NCBI RefSeq assembly: GCF_905147365.1 | Contig: NC_056421.1 | Span: 13,410,001 to 13,474,000, forward strand | Reading direction: 5' to 3' | From: Aricia agestis | Lineage: Eukaryota > Arthropoda > Insecta > Lepidoptera > Lycaenidae | DNA: 64,000 nt | Shown here: piece after piece, positions 1 to 10,814 of the stretch | How positions within the stretch are numbered: the first letter of the stretch is position 1 | Layout of the letters: every line of letters begins with the position of its first letter | The notes under the pieces: generated by a model | Database searches by the model: none | What the model was told of the DNA's origin: nothing | Seen by the model: only the letters and a program-made list of their open reading frames with translations | Made by a program: the position numbers and the translations under genes

Positions 1-474
1 TATGTTATACTCGTATGACAAGCATTGACATTATTGTATTAGAAATATGGTATGAAAGTATGTAGAGTTTGGAGGTGATCCGCCTCAGGTGAACGTAAGA
101 TATTATAGTCCACAGTGTTTTCTTTACCCTCAAAATACCTTATTTACCTCTCTTAATTTATTCATGTGCCTAAAATTTGCCAAAACAGTACAAAAAAAAT
201 CCTTTTAATTTTCACCTATTTCCGTTAGCAATTTATTCGGCAGATCAAAATCTATCCAATCCTATATTGGCGAGGCCCGTAGTTGGAAATTGAAAAGAGA
301 TCAGTTGACGATAGCGACCTTTATGAACCTGAAACAGTATTCAAATTAAAATAAACCAGCGTTTGAAATAGACAAAAAACTACCTGAATCGAAATGCCAA
401 TAATTTTCAATTTGTCAATTTTATTTTTAAACATCCAATAATTAAAAACCCTATTAACCTTTATGAAAAATAGA
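1..474. other. AT-rich unique DNA
   Basis: No gene, repeat boundary or RNA structure is recognised here. The short open frames over its right end run into the adjacent retroposon and show no coding character. Confidence 0.5.
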
Positions 475-718
475 GCGACTTTTTTATGAAATAAGGGGGC
501 AAACGAGCAAACGGGAAACGGGAAGTGAAACACCTGATGGAAAGTAACTTCCGTCGCCCATGGACACTCGCAGCATCTGAAGAGCTGCGGTGCGTTGCCG
601 GCCTTTTAAGGGGTAATAGGGAAGGGTAGGGAAGGGAAGGGAATAGGGGAGGATAGGGAAGGGAATTGGGCCTCCGATAAACTCACTCACTCGGCGAAAC
701 ACAGCGCAAGCGCTTTCC
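475..718 (-). mobile_element. poly-A retroposon, 5'-truncated copy 1
   Basis: This is the first of seven copies of a dispersed retroposon. On the minus strand the full form runs from 'cgtgggagagccatgcttcg' through 'gagtgagtttaccggaggcc', a variable pyrimidine-rich CCCTA/CCCTTCC tract, 'ggccggcaacgcacctgcag' and 'tttgcccccttatttcat' to an A-run. Here the A-run is short (T-run near 479-485), the pyrimidine tract lies at about 600-665, and the copy stops inside 'cgcaagcgctttccgg', so roughly the first 115 bp of the head are missing. The A-tail and variable truncation suggest LINE-mediated retroposition. A degenerate pol III B-box-like 'ggctcgaccgg' in full copies makes SINE the likeliest class; I have no firm family name. 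Confidence 0.75.
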
Positions 719-863
719 GGAATAATTTCCCATGTTTTTCATTTTTTTAATAGAAACTATATTATAAAATGTAGAAAGAAATAATATTATGTTTTAGATG
801 CAGATTTTACACACAAAAATCTGATGAATACCAAAAAGTGACAGCTAATCATTTGTCAACACA

Positions 864-1280
864 GGCAATTTCATTTTATCAAAGGGATATGAAGATTTTT
901 GTATGAAGCCTGGCCGACCTGCTGTCCGCTAAATGTGTGTTTTCGCGTTCACGAATATTTTTTTTCAAAAATGGATAGCTAACATCAATACAAACAAAAA
1001 ATAATCTTAGACAAAACCACGTAAAGAGTCACATTTCGAAGATATGAGCTGCTAAAGTTTTACCAATTTAAGATATTGCAACATAATAAAATTGGTAAAA
1101 CTTTAGCAGCTCATATCTTCGAAATGTGACTCTTTACGTGGTTTTGTCTAAGATTATTTTTTGTTTGTATTGATGTTAGCTATCCATTTTTGAAAAAAAT
1201 ATTCCTGAACGCGAAAAAACACATTTAGCGAAAGTAGGTAGGCCAAAATCTTCATACCCCTTTGATAAGATGAAATTGCC
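864..1280. repeat. 417-bp fold-back element
   Basis: A long, nearly perfect inverted repeat. The left arm starts 'ggcaatttcattttatcaaa' at 864 and the right arm ends 'tttgataagatgaaattgcc' at 1280. Each arm is about 200 bp and they are separated by an AT-rich spacer of about 18 bp near 1071-1089. There is no coding potential. The inner arm half is almost identical between sides, while the outer ends have drifted (for example the region around 900-920 against 1230-1250). It is a palindromic MITE or fold-back transposon of unknown superfamily. A transcript through it would form a roughly 200-bp hairpin. Confidence 0.85.
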
Positions 1281-2129
1281 TTCTCCCCATTAAATACCAG
1301 GAACGAGAGAGACATGATGATATTTAATCCATAATTAACTTTAATTCATATTTATTAACTTTAACTCAAGCAAGTGTGCCCAACAGAATTATTTTGTTTG
1401 TTTAAAAACTGTCATATTCAACTTACTACATTTCTACATTCGAGCATTTCGAAAAATATTGTTCAATCAAAATATTTTCATTTTCCTGGCATTCAATAGG
1501 CCGGTTGTTTGTTTCTGTTGCACATTATGCCCGTAGAAAAATATTTTGTGAAAAAAATAAACGCCTTTGTTGAAAAAAAACAATCGAAATCAACAAAAGC
1601 GCGACCAATCACAGTTTTTTTTTAATTACCATAGATTATGAAGCATAAAGAGTGGACAAAAAGGTTTATTTTTATTTTTAGGTATGAAACTTATTTAACA
1701 CATCGCATTTTTTTCTTATCATCAAACAGTATGATGAGTACGGAAATAGAAGAAGTAATTTTCTGCCAATTCTACTATATTAGGGTGGAGCAATCATTTC
1801 TAATTTTTGGTACATAAAGATACCACAAAAGTATCCATTAATATTGGGTAAAATATGGCACAGATTGTAAATATGATTGCTCACAAATTAATACCTTTAT
1901 GATATAGCACGCCTAAGAGCATATATTTTTACAATATCGGATGCATATTGGTTCATAGACGGTTCGTCCAGTCAACCACATGGCTATAATATGGTTAGTA
2001 ATTCCAAAACATACGTTCGTTGGGTAGCTGGTCATATCTGTATTTCATTCTTAAACGCCGTCTCCTCAACACACCATATTAAGTGGTAAATGAAAATGTC
2101 TGAGTCGGTCGCAGACTCAAAGATCTTCT
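1281..2129. other. AT-rich unique DNA
   Basis: Nothing recognisable: no coding frame, no repeat of a family found elsewhere in the window, and only homopolymer A/T runs near 1540-1690. Confidence 0.4.
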
Positions 2130-2320
2130 CAGAAGGAAGTAAGTGTGTTTATTGATTGAAATGTTTACTCCGCTCGGGGCACCGGCAACCGGCAATAAAA
2201 ACATTTCATAGCTCGCATTAAAACACTGGCGAAAGTAAGCGCCCCCCGAATAATCAATACGGGCCCGCGCAGGTGCGCCGCCGAGCCCCGAGCACGTCAT
2301 AGAGTAGTTGTACAGAGGGT
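2130..2320. other. GC-rich unique patch
   Basis: This stretch is strikingly GC-richer than its surroundings, with CpG-containing words around 2170-2300. It also has forkhead-like words ('tgtttattga', 'atgtttac') near 2147-2168. An 81-codon minus-strand frame covers 2079-2324 but matches no domain I know, and its GC content alone would keep the frame open. It could be a regulatory element, an untranslated exon or chance. It belongs to no repeat family seen here. Confidence 0.25.
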
Positions 2321-2950
2321 GCAAAGCAAACTAGTTGCAGGTGGTCGTAGGTATAATTTCTTTGAGAACACTTTATAGTAGAAACCACGAATAATATCAT
2401 GTTTAAATAAAATCTTACTAGGATTATGTTAATTTATTTTTATTTTATTTCAGATATACGTATAGCTCATAATTCATAGGATATGACAAAGTTTGTGTTA
2501 CCGTCATTAACCAAACTAGTCTATTTTAGAATTATGATTATTTTGAATTTAGTATAATAACACTTTATCTGCCTTTTCTATCTGCCTTTTCTATAAATAA
2601 GTCAATACTATGAGTATCGAATAAACTTAAATTATTTATTTTAATTACAGACGCCGAGTCTGCAGAGTAGATGAGCAACCTAAGCATAATAATAATTAAA
2701 ATTTTTAGGATAGGTTATGTATGTGGACGATTTACACAGTTTTCTCTGAGCGAAGTCAAGTATGGATACCGGTTATTTTAAACTAAGTAAATTGCTCAAG
2801 AACTGCCTTTTATTAACGCACTAACCCCTCTATTCTTTATCTAAACTATGTCCAGCATCCAGTCAGCGCGTTGTCTAAAGCGATTGATGTCTACTGTATA
2901 GCCGCCGCAGCTGTATGAGGTTGTATAGAGTAATAGTGTTACAGTTACAT
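2321..2950. other. AT-rich unique DNA
   Basis: No gene is seen. Two splice-acceptor-like strings ('tattttatttcag' near 2440-2453 and 'ttattttaattacag' near 2636-2650) occur, but no open frame follows either one. Confidence 0.35.
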
Positions 2951-2990
2951 ACTACTGTCCCGGCAAACGTTGTTTTGTTATAATATACTA
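2951..2990 (+). repeat. fragment of CTAGCTGTCCCGG repeat
   Basis: 'actgtcccggcaaacgttg' followed by 'ttttg' matches the 5' end of the repeat seen in full at 29688 and 41255. Only the head is preserved. Confidence 0.55.
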
Positions 2991-3294
2991 TGTCATCGTT
3001 AATTTTAATTTTACTAACATTACAATAAGGACTTGTGGGATATAAGCGTGGAGGCCGCAAAGGAAAGATCTTCCGACCGAGCGAGGTAGCATGCTCGGTC
3101 AGGACGAAGTCCACTGACGTCATTTCAGACGTTGTATAATTATTAATTATATGTCTTGCCGTTCTCCGAAACTTCGATAGTGCGATGCAGGATTGTTAGG
3201 CGAATTGTGGGTACCGCCACAGACTCATTGTTACTAACACCATAACACTAAAATATGGAAGATTTTTATATAGCTATAATTCCACTTAGCAGTG

Positions 3295-3432
3295 CAGACT
3301 GTTATTCATGATCTTTTTTCTCGATTATTTGTTCCATTGCTACGTGGCCCCATTCTGGGTAATAGCCTCCTCCATTTCTTTCCACCTGTCTCTGTCTTTA
3401 GCAGTTTGCAATTTGCACCCTCCAAAATATGT
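3295..3432 (-). pseudogene. RTE-type LINE ORF C-terminus relic
   Basis: The minus strand encodes QTAKDRDRWKEMEEAITQNG followed by A-T-stop. This fits the conserved C-terminal tail of RTE-clade LINE polyproteins, whose usual pattern is A-x-D-R-x-x-W-x-x-x-x-E-A with a stop soon after. Only about 25 codons are readable; upstream sequence is degraded and no 3' tail is preserved. The call rests on the spacing of the tryptophan and the DR and EA residues. Confidence 0.5.
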
Positions 3433-4490
3433 CCACCCAAATAGAAAATATGGAAGATAGTCTGAAATAAATAATTAGAATCAGGGATGGATCGTTAAAG
3501 TGCAGACATATTAAAGTGTATATTATTTTTTGACGCTCAATCGAATAAATTATATTAAAACTAAAAAAAATTAATGAAAACAGAATATTTTAGGACAGAA
3601 GTCAGAACACACATAAAATTCTGAGGCATTGTAAATAGATGTTGGCTGATGCTCAGTCCTACCTGACAAGCACTGTCAGCTTCTACTATTCTATTTTCAC
3701 TTTTGCCGACACTCACGTGCGACAAAAACTTCCTGTTTTTTCGGTGCCTTAGTTATAAATGGAAAATAAAGAGCTTTTATAGACAGAAGAATAATAAGCA
3801 GACTGACAAACCGATAGCAAATCAATCTTATATTCCATTTTAAGGCAACAGATCTTTAAACAAGACTCGAATTGAGCAATAAACCCAATTATAGTCGGGG
3901 AGGCAACCACTATCGCCTATCATACATTAGTACATGATTAATTAATCATTCGGCTAGGCGGAAAATTGTGCAGCTGCGCCACAAACCGTTACAGATCTAT
4001 TTCTTGCCTCGTTAAACATTAAATAATTTCCCACAATAAGACATTTCAATTTACTAGCAGCCGTTACACGGAAGATTTTGCAAATGTATTTGAATTATAA
4101 ATAATAATCCCCTAAATAAAAGATCTAAATAAAAGGTTTTGTTATTTTCTGATAACACAGAAATACATAATATGTCTTATCAGCCATTGACAAAACGTTG
4201 TATAACTATAACATCAATATAAATTTTAATATACAATGTGGCTAATCCTTTTTTCTAAGGACAATACTAATTTCGATCTATGCTTCAATAAAAAAAAACT
4301 CTATCCAATTATAAGCATGCCAGAAACAAAAACAACTCTGCCCTTTTCACCCACCCTAACCACAACTAATTGTTCGTTTTGCTGGCAATTGCCGTCACAT
4401 AGGCTACATAACAAAGCCTATGTCCTCCATTCATTAAAACTTCTCACAATGGAGTGGCACAAGTAGATTCAATAATCCGACCGACGGGCG
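3433..4490. other. unique AT-rich DNA
   Basis: No gene or known repeat is recognised. The interval contains the palindromic homeodomain-like site listed separately at 3934-3949. A 76-codon frame at 4236-4466 has no domain and is likely random. Confidence 0.35.
3934..3949. promoter_or_regulatory. palindromic homeodomain-type site
   Basis: A perfect 16-bp palindrome, 'atgattaattaatcat', contains two inverted TAAT cores of the kind bound by paired-class homeodomain dimers. It lies in non-repetitive DNA beside 'aaccac' and 'cacaaaccg', which resemble Runt-type words. Such sites arise by chance in AT-rich DNA, so function is only a possibility. Confidence 0.2.
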
Positions 4491-4583
4491 CCAACTTAGC
4501 CTATGGGGTAATTCAACATGGGGTATTATTTTCAACATGGGGTCTAATCTTCAAAGTGGGGTTATGTTGAAGTTAGGCTATAT
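4491..4583. repeat. small fold-back with repeated CAACATGGGG
   Basis: 'caacttagcctatgggg' at the left is inverted in 'ttatgttgaagttaggct' at the right. Between them 'caacatgggg' is repeated. It is a short palindromic unit of about 90 bp with no coding capacity and unknown family. Confidence 0.5.
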
Positions 4584-5343
4584 TTCACGTACACGGGCAT
4601 CGGACAATAGTCCAGGAGCGGGAGGCGTCGTTAGTGAGTTATGATGTCCACAATAATGGAGTGATATATGAAATAATAAATCAATACAAGCTTAAACAGT
4701 CATGTTTCTTGAATTATTGTCGTAAGAATCGCAATAATAGATTTTTTATAATATATATTATATTATTATATATACGATCAAGTTTTTAAATACAGGGTAC
4801 ACATTCACATTTTAAGACTTTGTCAAAACATTACTAGTATTTGCTTCAAATTTATTCAGACATAAAATTATTTTATTTTTATAATTTAAGTGTTTTCTGT
4901 AACAACGTGTTTCCTATTTGAATGAAAAAGTATACAAAAGTGCTAATGCGCTGAGACGCAAATAAATATTCACCCCAAATGTATCTGAAAATATTGGTCT
5001 TCTACAATTTCGAATACTTGTATAAGTTTACAATAGATAGTGGTACTTTTATTATATTTGCTCTATTATAAAAAAATAGTATAGTATTCGTATTATACAC
5101 GTTTTACCATCAACTAAATTTACCTACCACCCCCTAGCCTACACCGTGTCACGTCTTGCCCGACTGCGCGGGGAAAGTTGTGAGTTTTGTCATATTTTAC
5201 CTACCGAGGCTTTGTAGATATTGTTGCGTGATTTACGAGCATAATCCTAGGACCCAGGTTTCGTGTCTGGCAGATAACGTACAGGGAGTCTGGCGTACAG
5301 AAGTAAGACAGTATAACAGAATTCTCTATGTCTGTATTCTTGT
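4584..5343. other. unique DNA, no feature
   Basis: It contains an AT palindromic run near 4745-4775. Overlapping frames of about 70-88 codons at 5156-5422 on both strands run into the next repeat and show no domain. Confidence 0.35.
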
Positions 5344-5517
5344 CCATACTAATATTATAAATGTGAAAGTGTGTCTGTCTATCTGTTACCTCTTGAAGGC
5401 CAAACTGCTGAACCAATTTTAAAGAAAAATTAAAAAAAATACCCCGGAAAAATTTACGGTTCCCGCCTGATATACGATTTTTAATGCAACGGAGTTAAGG
5501 ACGCGACGTCTAGTATA
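5344..5517 (+). repeat. (GTCT)n-bearing lepidopteran repeat, degenerate copy
   Basis: It begins 'ccatactaatattataaatg', followed by 'gtgtctgtctatctgttacc'. The middle contains 'gctgaaccaatttt' and 'ccccggaaaaatttacggtt', and it ends near 'gacgcgacgtctag'. This is the common lepidopteran short repeat carrying a hitch-hiking GTCY microsatellite. It is internally shortened, lacking the 'agtcccgggaaagg' block. Confidence 0.7.
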
Positions 5518-5546
5518 TTTTACATTTTACATAGTTTATTTAAACT

Positions 5547-5722
5547 AGTTGACCCGGCCAATGTTGTTTTGCTTTTAACGATATTATGGACCCGCTTCAA
5601 AGCCTCAAAAGAAGATCTTCCAACGATATTTTAATTATAGCGCGATTCAGTACAAAAAAAATCGACAAAATCAATTCAGTCGTTTTGTAGCAGTTTGACA
5701 GCAAAAACTGCGACATGACAAT
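5547..5722 (+). repeat. CTAGCTG(A)CCCGG-type repeat, degenerate
   Basis: It starts 'ctagttgacccggccaatgt', a diverged form of the head 'ctagctgtcccggcaaacgt', and ends around 'gcgacatgacaatc' where a (GTCT)n element begins. The middle, 'cgattcagtaca' to 'agtcgttttgtagcagt', resembles the usual '...ttcagtagtttt' block. Confidence 0.55.
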
Positions 5723-5752
5723 CTATACTAATATTATAAATGCGAAAGTATC

Positions 5753-5783
<31 letters not shown>

Positions 5784-6381
5784 CGCTTTCACGCCAAAAC
5801 TACCGAACCGATTGTAATGAAATTTTGTATACAGATGGTCTAAAGCCTGAGAAAGGACATAGGCTACTTTTTTTACTGGAAAAAGGGTTGTAAGGGGGTG
5901 AAAATACGAAAATTTGTTCAAATTAAGTTAGTTCCAAAAATTCATACTAGATGGCGCCGTGCGTCTCTTACATCGCGCTAACGCTTGCCCAACATCTTTC
6001 TATAAGAGGTGCTATCATCATACAGTTGAGTTTCGATCACAGAGTACTTTATTATATACTGTTTCGATTTTTTTTATTGTTATTTCTTTTTTACGTTATT
6101 TAATAAGTCAGTACTTTATATTATATATAGTGACGTAACCTTAAACCTATCAATGATAAATAGTTTATGGGTAAAGTTGTGTAATTGGGGGGGCTAAATA
6201 AGCTTTAAAATTTGGCATAAAATATAAAGTTTAATTTATAAAATGAAATATTATGTGCACACTGCACAGCTGTTTTGATTTAAGGGGTACCAGGGTTTTA
6301 AAAAGCTTTTGACACCAATTTTATTGACACCGCGCGCTATAAACTGAAGTCCACGCGGACGAAGTCGCGGGCAACAGCTAG
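5723..6381 (+). repeat. (GTCT)n repeat, long copy with both ends
   Basis: The left end is 'tatactaatattataaatgc', followed by an uninterrupted (GTCT) run near 5755-5783 and 'caaaactaccgaaccgattg'. The right end is 'cgcggacgaagtcgcgggca' and 'acagctag' at 6381. The same right end occurs alone at about 59640-59683. With both ends present (about 659 bp) this is the longest member of the (GTCT)n group here. It has no protein. Confidence 0.7.
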
Positions 6382-7140
6382 TTTCATATATATTCAAAAG
6401 TCTCGCGGGAATCATTTCTTACCGGAATTCAAAGTTACGTTAGTCCTTCCCCTTGGTTCACCCTATGCGGGTAATCTTAAAATAAATTTCGTCAATGTCC
6501 CTGGTCCACTGGTTTTAGACTGGACATAGATAGACTTTGCTTCTTAAAATATCAGTGCAGATTAATACGCACCGAATAATGTATCTAGATTCTCGGTACA
6601 TTATTACACGTAGATACACGAAAAAGAAAGAAAGATGAAGCCAAGAAATTGTCAAGTATTGAGAGCTCACAATGATTTAATAATACTTCAGATCACCCTT
6701 AATTACGACAGTTTTCAAAGAAAACTCTATCAAAATCGGTACATCCATTCGCACACAGACACGTCAAACATACACATATTTACATCGCAGATTGAAAATA
6801 CTTATATACGTATTCCCAACAGCTATATATACAATCCCATTGTCTAATATTGCGATAATACAAAATGTATTTACCTAAATCGTCTTGGGGGAGACTAGTG
6901 AGGTATAGGGTACATGGTTCCCATGGGACGACGAGGGTCTCCTCTCCTAACGTCATATGGTAATACCACTTTTACAGTTCATTACAATAATTTTTCTGAC
7001 GTCCGCTCTGACAGGATTACGTCAGATTTCGGGTTTTGGAATTTGATCTTTCATCTAATATTATTTTTTTCCTCCGTTTTGAGTCATTTTTTGTTGAGAC
7101 AATTTGTTATTTCTATCAAAATTATGAGTTCTAGACGCTT
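6382..7140. other. diverged repeat tail and unique DNA
   Basis: Between about 6650 and 6850 the text 'tatcaaaatcggtacatcca' with 'cacacagacacg' resembles the tail of a common lepidopteran repeat. The 70- and 82-codon frames here have no recognisable domain. Confidence 0.35.
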
Positions 7141-7234
7141 TACTTACCGGATGACCTCATGAAAACGGTAGTAGTTCCTATTTTAAAAAATAAGACCGGG
7201 GAATTATCGGATAAGGCCAATTACAGACCCATCT
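7141..7234 (+). pseudogene. LINE reverse transcriptase relic
   Basis: Translation gives YLPDDLMKTVVVPILKNKTG, then ELSDKANYRPI and a stop. The pattern 'VVPI-K-KTG---D--NYRPI' is the N-terminal part of the reverse-transcriptase domain in non-LTR retrotransposons of the CR1/Jockey supergroup, just before fingers motif 1. The stop replaces the expected S-L that follows NYRPI, and neither side continues the domain. It is an isolated relic of about 31 codons. Confidence 0.65.
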
Positions 7235-7740
7235 AATTACAGACACGCACTGGGAGCACGTCCATGTCCATGTTTCTAGTACCGGTACCGTGGTGCAAAT
7301 ACACCAAATAGTGAAATTAAACTTAATCACTTTTTATCATTACTAACATAGGATTAAAAATATTGTTAATTACTTACCGCTATGGGCTGTGATAGTCTGT
7401 AATAAACGTATTTTATTTTTATTTATTCTGTTTACCTCTCTCAATGTTTTTATTCTTCAAGCAAACACTACTAGACAGGTTTTGATAACTTTTGGCATGG
7501 AAGTAGTAGAAGGGTCCCCGCAGACTTACAATTTCAAGTAGGCCGACTATCGTACAAACCACAGAAATGGATCAAGATAGAAGCGCCATGTCGCTCCAAT
7601 TTGTATGAAGACGAGCGTTATTCCTTTAGATGCCTGCATCTATAAGTAACGTTCAGAGTTCTTTTAATCGAATAAAGTAAACAGGTATTTGTGTGTTTAT
7701 CATTTGGCGTGGATATAAAATACATAGATCCACCCCATGC
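7235..7740. other. unique DNA, no feature
   Basis: No repeat or coding signal is recognised. Open frames toward the right end extend into the pyrimidine-rich patch and are probably compositional. Confidence 0.35.
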
Positions 7741-7960
7741 AGGTGAGCTCCATTCACGGGCGCATTTATATGTTAATGCGGGGGTAAGATGGCGGCCGAT
7801 ATCTCTCCCTCGACTCTCCCAAACTCTCCCTCGGCTCTCTCGATCTCTCCCGACTGCCGAAAAATTCCGCACTCGTAAATCTAATTCCGCCGATCGTGCC
7901 GCTGATATTTGCTCGCAATTTCGTCCCGTTTTGTTTGTACAGCCGCGACATTGTTGACTA
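7741..7960 (+). other. GC- and pyrimidine-rich patch with AAGATGGCGGC
   Basis: It contains 'gggggtaagatggcggccg', then a CTCTCCC-rich tract to about 7852, then CpG-containing sequence to 7957. AAGATGGCGGC is the classical YY1/Pho-type motif often found at transcription starts. A 'gcaggtgagc' at about 7740-7749 could serve as a splice donor. Base composition differs sharply from the flanks and no repeat family matches. A promoter or first exon is possible but unproven; open frames on both strands look compositional. Confidence 0.25.
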
Positions 7961-8020
7961 GATTCACACGTTTACGTCATTTCACGTTTGGTCTGCCATT
8001 AAAGCACTATCAGAGAAGTT

Positions 8021-8162
8021 GATTCCTATAGGCAGATGGGTGACCTACATAGTTTAGTCGCGTTACGTCATACCCAGCCGACAGATCACAATTAACATTG
8101 AATTGACATGATCCGACCAAATGACGTCGCGTTGGTCTGTCAACTGCCTATAAGGCTATATG
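8021..8162. repeat. imperfect fold-back MITE
   Basis: 'cctataggcagatgggtgac' on the left is inverted as 'gtctgtcaactgcctataag' on the right. The inner words 'tcgcgttacgtcat' and 'aaatgacgtcgcg' also pair. It is about 140 bp with a spacer of about 20 bp and no coding capacity. Confidence 0.5.
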
Positions 8163-8189
8163 AACCACTTTCTTCGATGGTACCATAAT

Positions 8190-8252
8190 ATGTTTTGGAG
8201 GAGTTCGCGCACAAACACTGTGACACAAGAATTGTATATTATTAGAGATGTT
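8190..8252 (+). repeat. 3' fragment of CTAGCTGTCCCGG repeat
   Basis: 'tggaggagttcgcgcacaaa' and 'tgtgacacaagaattgtata' match the 3' end of the copies at 29688 and 41255. The 5' part is missing. Confidence 0.6.
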
Positions 8253-8390
8253 CACTCTAGTTGCGATTACCTACAGACCCCTTATTAAATATGCATCTGA
8301 CAGTTTCGACATTTTGCAATAACTTAATATTATATCAAATCCCGTATACATTCTTTTTGAACATCGCCGTCAAAATTTACTAAATCCATT

Positions 8391-9452
8391 TTAACCTTTT
8401 AATCCCCAAGCGGCCGGATCCGGCCGCCACAGATTATACTGCAGCCATTCCGTCTACACCCAAGCGGCCGGATGTGGCCGCGCTCTTTCGTTCGATTGAA
8501 TTACGTATTTCGTTGACTTAGAGACTACTTTTGTATGAAGAAGTTTGGTTAGTTATGATCTACGATAAATTTGCCACATTCTGAATGCAAAATATTATAC
8601 AATCTGTGGTCGACGAATATTTGTCAGTCATTTGAAAATCGTGAATGTTTTGTGTGTGTTCTGCCATGTTGTGTTGTTTGTTTGATATTATTGATGGATT
8701 TAACGAATGTAAGTAGTAGAATAGTTTAATTTATTAATTATAATTTATAAATAGTTTTAGATAATCATTTGAAAGAAATACTTACATCGTAATAACTTCT
8801 AGTTTACACGAGAAAATTTGGTTGTTATTTATGTGATTTGAACGCGATTTGTTTAATATTTTTGTAAATAATTGACGTTAAAAGCGTATATTATCGTGTA
8901 CAAAACGATTTAGATCCTAGTAATAGTATATAATAGTATCGTTTTAGTAAAATAATCAAGATAAAAATTACCTATTTATAACGGCTTTTTGCCGGCCGCG
9001 GCCATTTTGAACTTTATTTGTATTGCACTAAGGACGAAGTTTGCTTGTGTATAATACCAAAACCGGTTTTTATTACTCTTATCTCTTATCTGTTTATTGA
9101 TAACAAGTTAAGTTATTTCAAAGAATTGTTTACATAAACAGTTTGTATAGCTCTGTGTTATTGAGATTATAATAATGTATTAATATATTTGTTGCGAAAT
9201 AGTTAGAAACATAGATTTCAAAGTTTACAGTGATGAGACAAATATCACATCTGACTAAATACTATATTATGATGGCTTGATAGATAGAAAATTTAACATA
9301 TATTATAATATTTTTCACACAAACATAAAATATGGATTAGATGTAAGGTTATTACATTATTTGTACAAAGAGGGTAGGCCGGGCGCCATTTTTTTTTGCA
9401 AACCACGTACCCTACATTTTTGCAAAAATTTTGGCACTTACTGAAGGGTTAA
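8391..9452. mobile_element. piggyBac-like non-autonomous element
   Basis: It is bounded by TTAA at 8391-8394 and 9449-9452. The left end is 'ttaaccttttaatccccaag' and the right end, read inward, is 'ttaacccttcagtaagtgcc'. TTAA followed by CCYTT is the hallmark of piggyBac termini. Subterminal 'caagcggccggat' occurs twice near 8407 and 8463. There is no transposase; at 8693-8707 the text encodes MDLTN followed by 'gtaagt', which might be a relic first exon, but that is speculative. At 1,062 bp it is long for a MITE, and most of the interior is AT-rich filler. Confidence 0.6.
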
Positions 9453-10287
9453 CTAGTTGCCCTATTGCGATTATATTCAATGGCTTCGGAGGCTTCCTTT
9501 GATTACAATTCAATAACCACAGTCAAATACTTTAATAGAAAATTTAGAGATTCAACATTCCCAACGTTAATATTGACGCTGAATCTATGGTATAACATCG
9601 GGGGGAATAATCGTCGATTTAAAATTATGAAGCGGTGCCGCGTCTCTAACATGAATACACTGTGGAGGTACCACATTACCTTACCTGCTCATCCGATACC
9701 TGAAGAATAGTGAACACTTACCTGTAACGAATAAAAGTGAATTTGTTAGTATGTATCTAAGACATAAGGGACATAAGGAAGGGTAACATTTAAAGCAATG
9801 TTAAATAATTATTATTGTTCACACGTGATGCTATAGACTTCCAAGGCTGTTTTGGTGCGTGGTAAAAATGGAAAATGGCAGCGCACTTTTGTGAAAAATT
9901 ATTACTCAGAGATAACTATGTAACAGTCACCTTTCTTGTCAGTATAATTTTTCACGAGGGCGAAATGAAAACAAAAAAAAATCTCAAAAGTTTACATCTT
10001 ACACAATAATATTATTTTTCATAAAGACAATTTGAGACACAAAATATTATCAAAACAAAATACGTCGTAAGATAAAACACTCCTAACAAAAGCAACAATC
10101 GTATTAAACAATGTTCATACCTTCGCGAAAACAATATCGCAAAAAAGCCCTCACATTACGCAGGGCCGTAATTTCAAATCATCCCTTCAGCCCTTTGCGT
10201 AGGCAATAAATTATATTAAACGCCAAATTAATTTAATGAGGAAGAAACGTGCGTAGGTGTCTGAAATTTGTCGATATACTTTTGTGC
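9453..10287. other. unique AT-rich DNA
   Basis: An 81-codon plus-strand frame (9465-9710) has no recognised domain. 'ctcacattacgcagggccgt' near 10151 is not repeated elsewhere here. Confidence 0.35.
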
Positions 10288-10497
10288 TAGATGACGCCAG
10301 CAACTCCGATGCGACAAAATTCGTATATCACTCGGGGACCGTACATTTTTTCGGAATAAAAAGTATTCTTCGTCCTTTTCCGGGACTCAAAGTATATCCA
10401 TGCCAAAATTTTAGCAAAATCGGTTCTGTGGTTTAGGCCTGAAGAGGTAACAGGCAGACAGAGAGAAACACCTTCACATTTATAATATTAGTATGGA
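10288..10497 (-). repeat. (GTCT)n repeat copy
   Basis: Read on the minus strand it goes from 'ctaatattataaatgtgaag' through 'gtttctctctgtctgcctgt' and 'aaccacagaaccgattttgc' to 'gttgctggcgtcatct'. It is the same element as at 5723 and 15458 but ends at the 'gcgtcatctag' boundary typical of the shorter form. Confidence 0.75.
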
Positions 10498-10814
10498 AGT
10501 AAAGATGGATATAGGCTGCTCACAATTTTAGGATCCTCGGCAAAAAAAATAAAGGAAAATGCGCTGTGTTAATTGTCTCTTTATATAATGTCTCTTTGGT
10601 AGGTCGAGGAGTGAGGGGGGCAGGCAGTGATACGCTATTGATCTACCAAAAGTCATAGTACCAAGTTTGATCAGTGACCATACTAATCTTCTTTAGTCTC
10701 AATTCATACGCATCCGCGAGAACAAGCGGTTTGGCCGCTTCATCGCGTGATCATAAGAAACCGTGTGCAAATAGAATAAAATAAATCGTTGCATACATAC
10801 TTCTGATAGCTTTA
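10498..10814. other. unique DNA, no feature
   Basis: No gene or repeat boundary is recognised between the (GTCT)n repeat and the next retroposon. Confidence 0.35.

Noticed and set aside
2440..2660. Host exon starts after two acceptor-like strings
   Set aside because: No open frame or donor follows; pyrimidine-AG strings are frequent in AT-rich DNA.
5755..5783. CRISPR-like or regulatory array in the GTCT run
   Set aside because: It is a simple tetranucleotide microsatellite inside a dispersed repeat, with no spacers.
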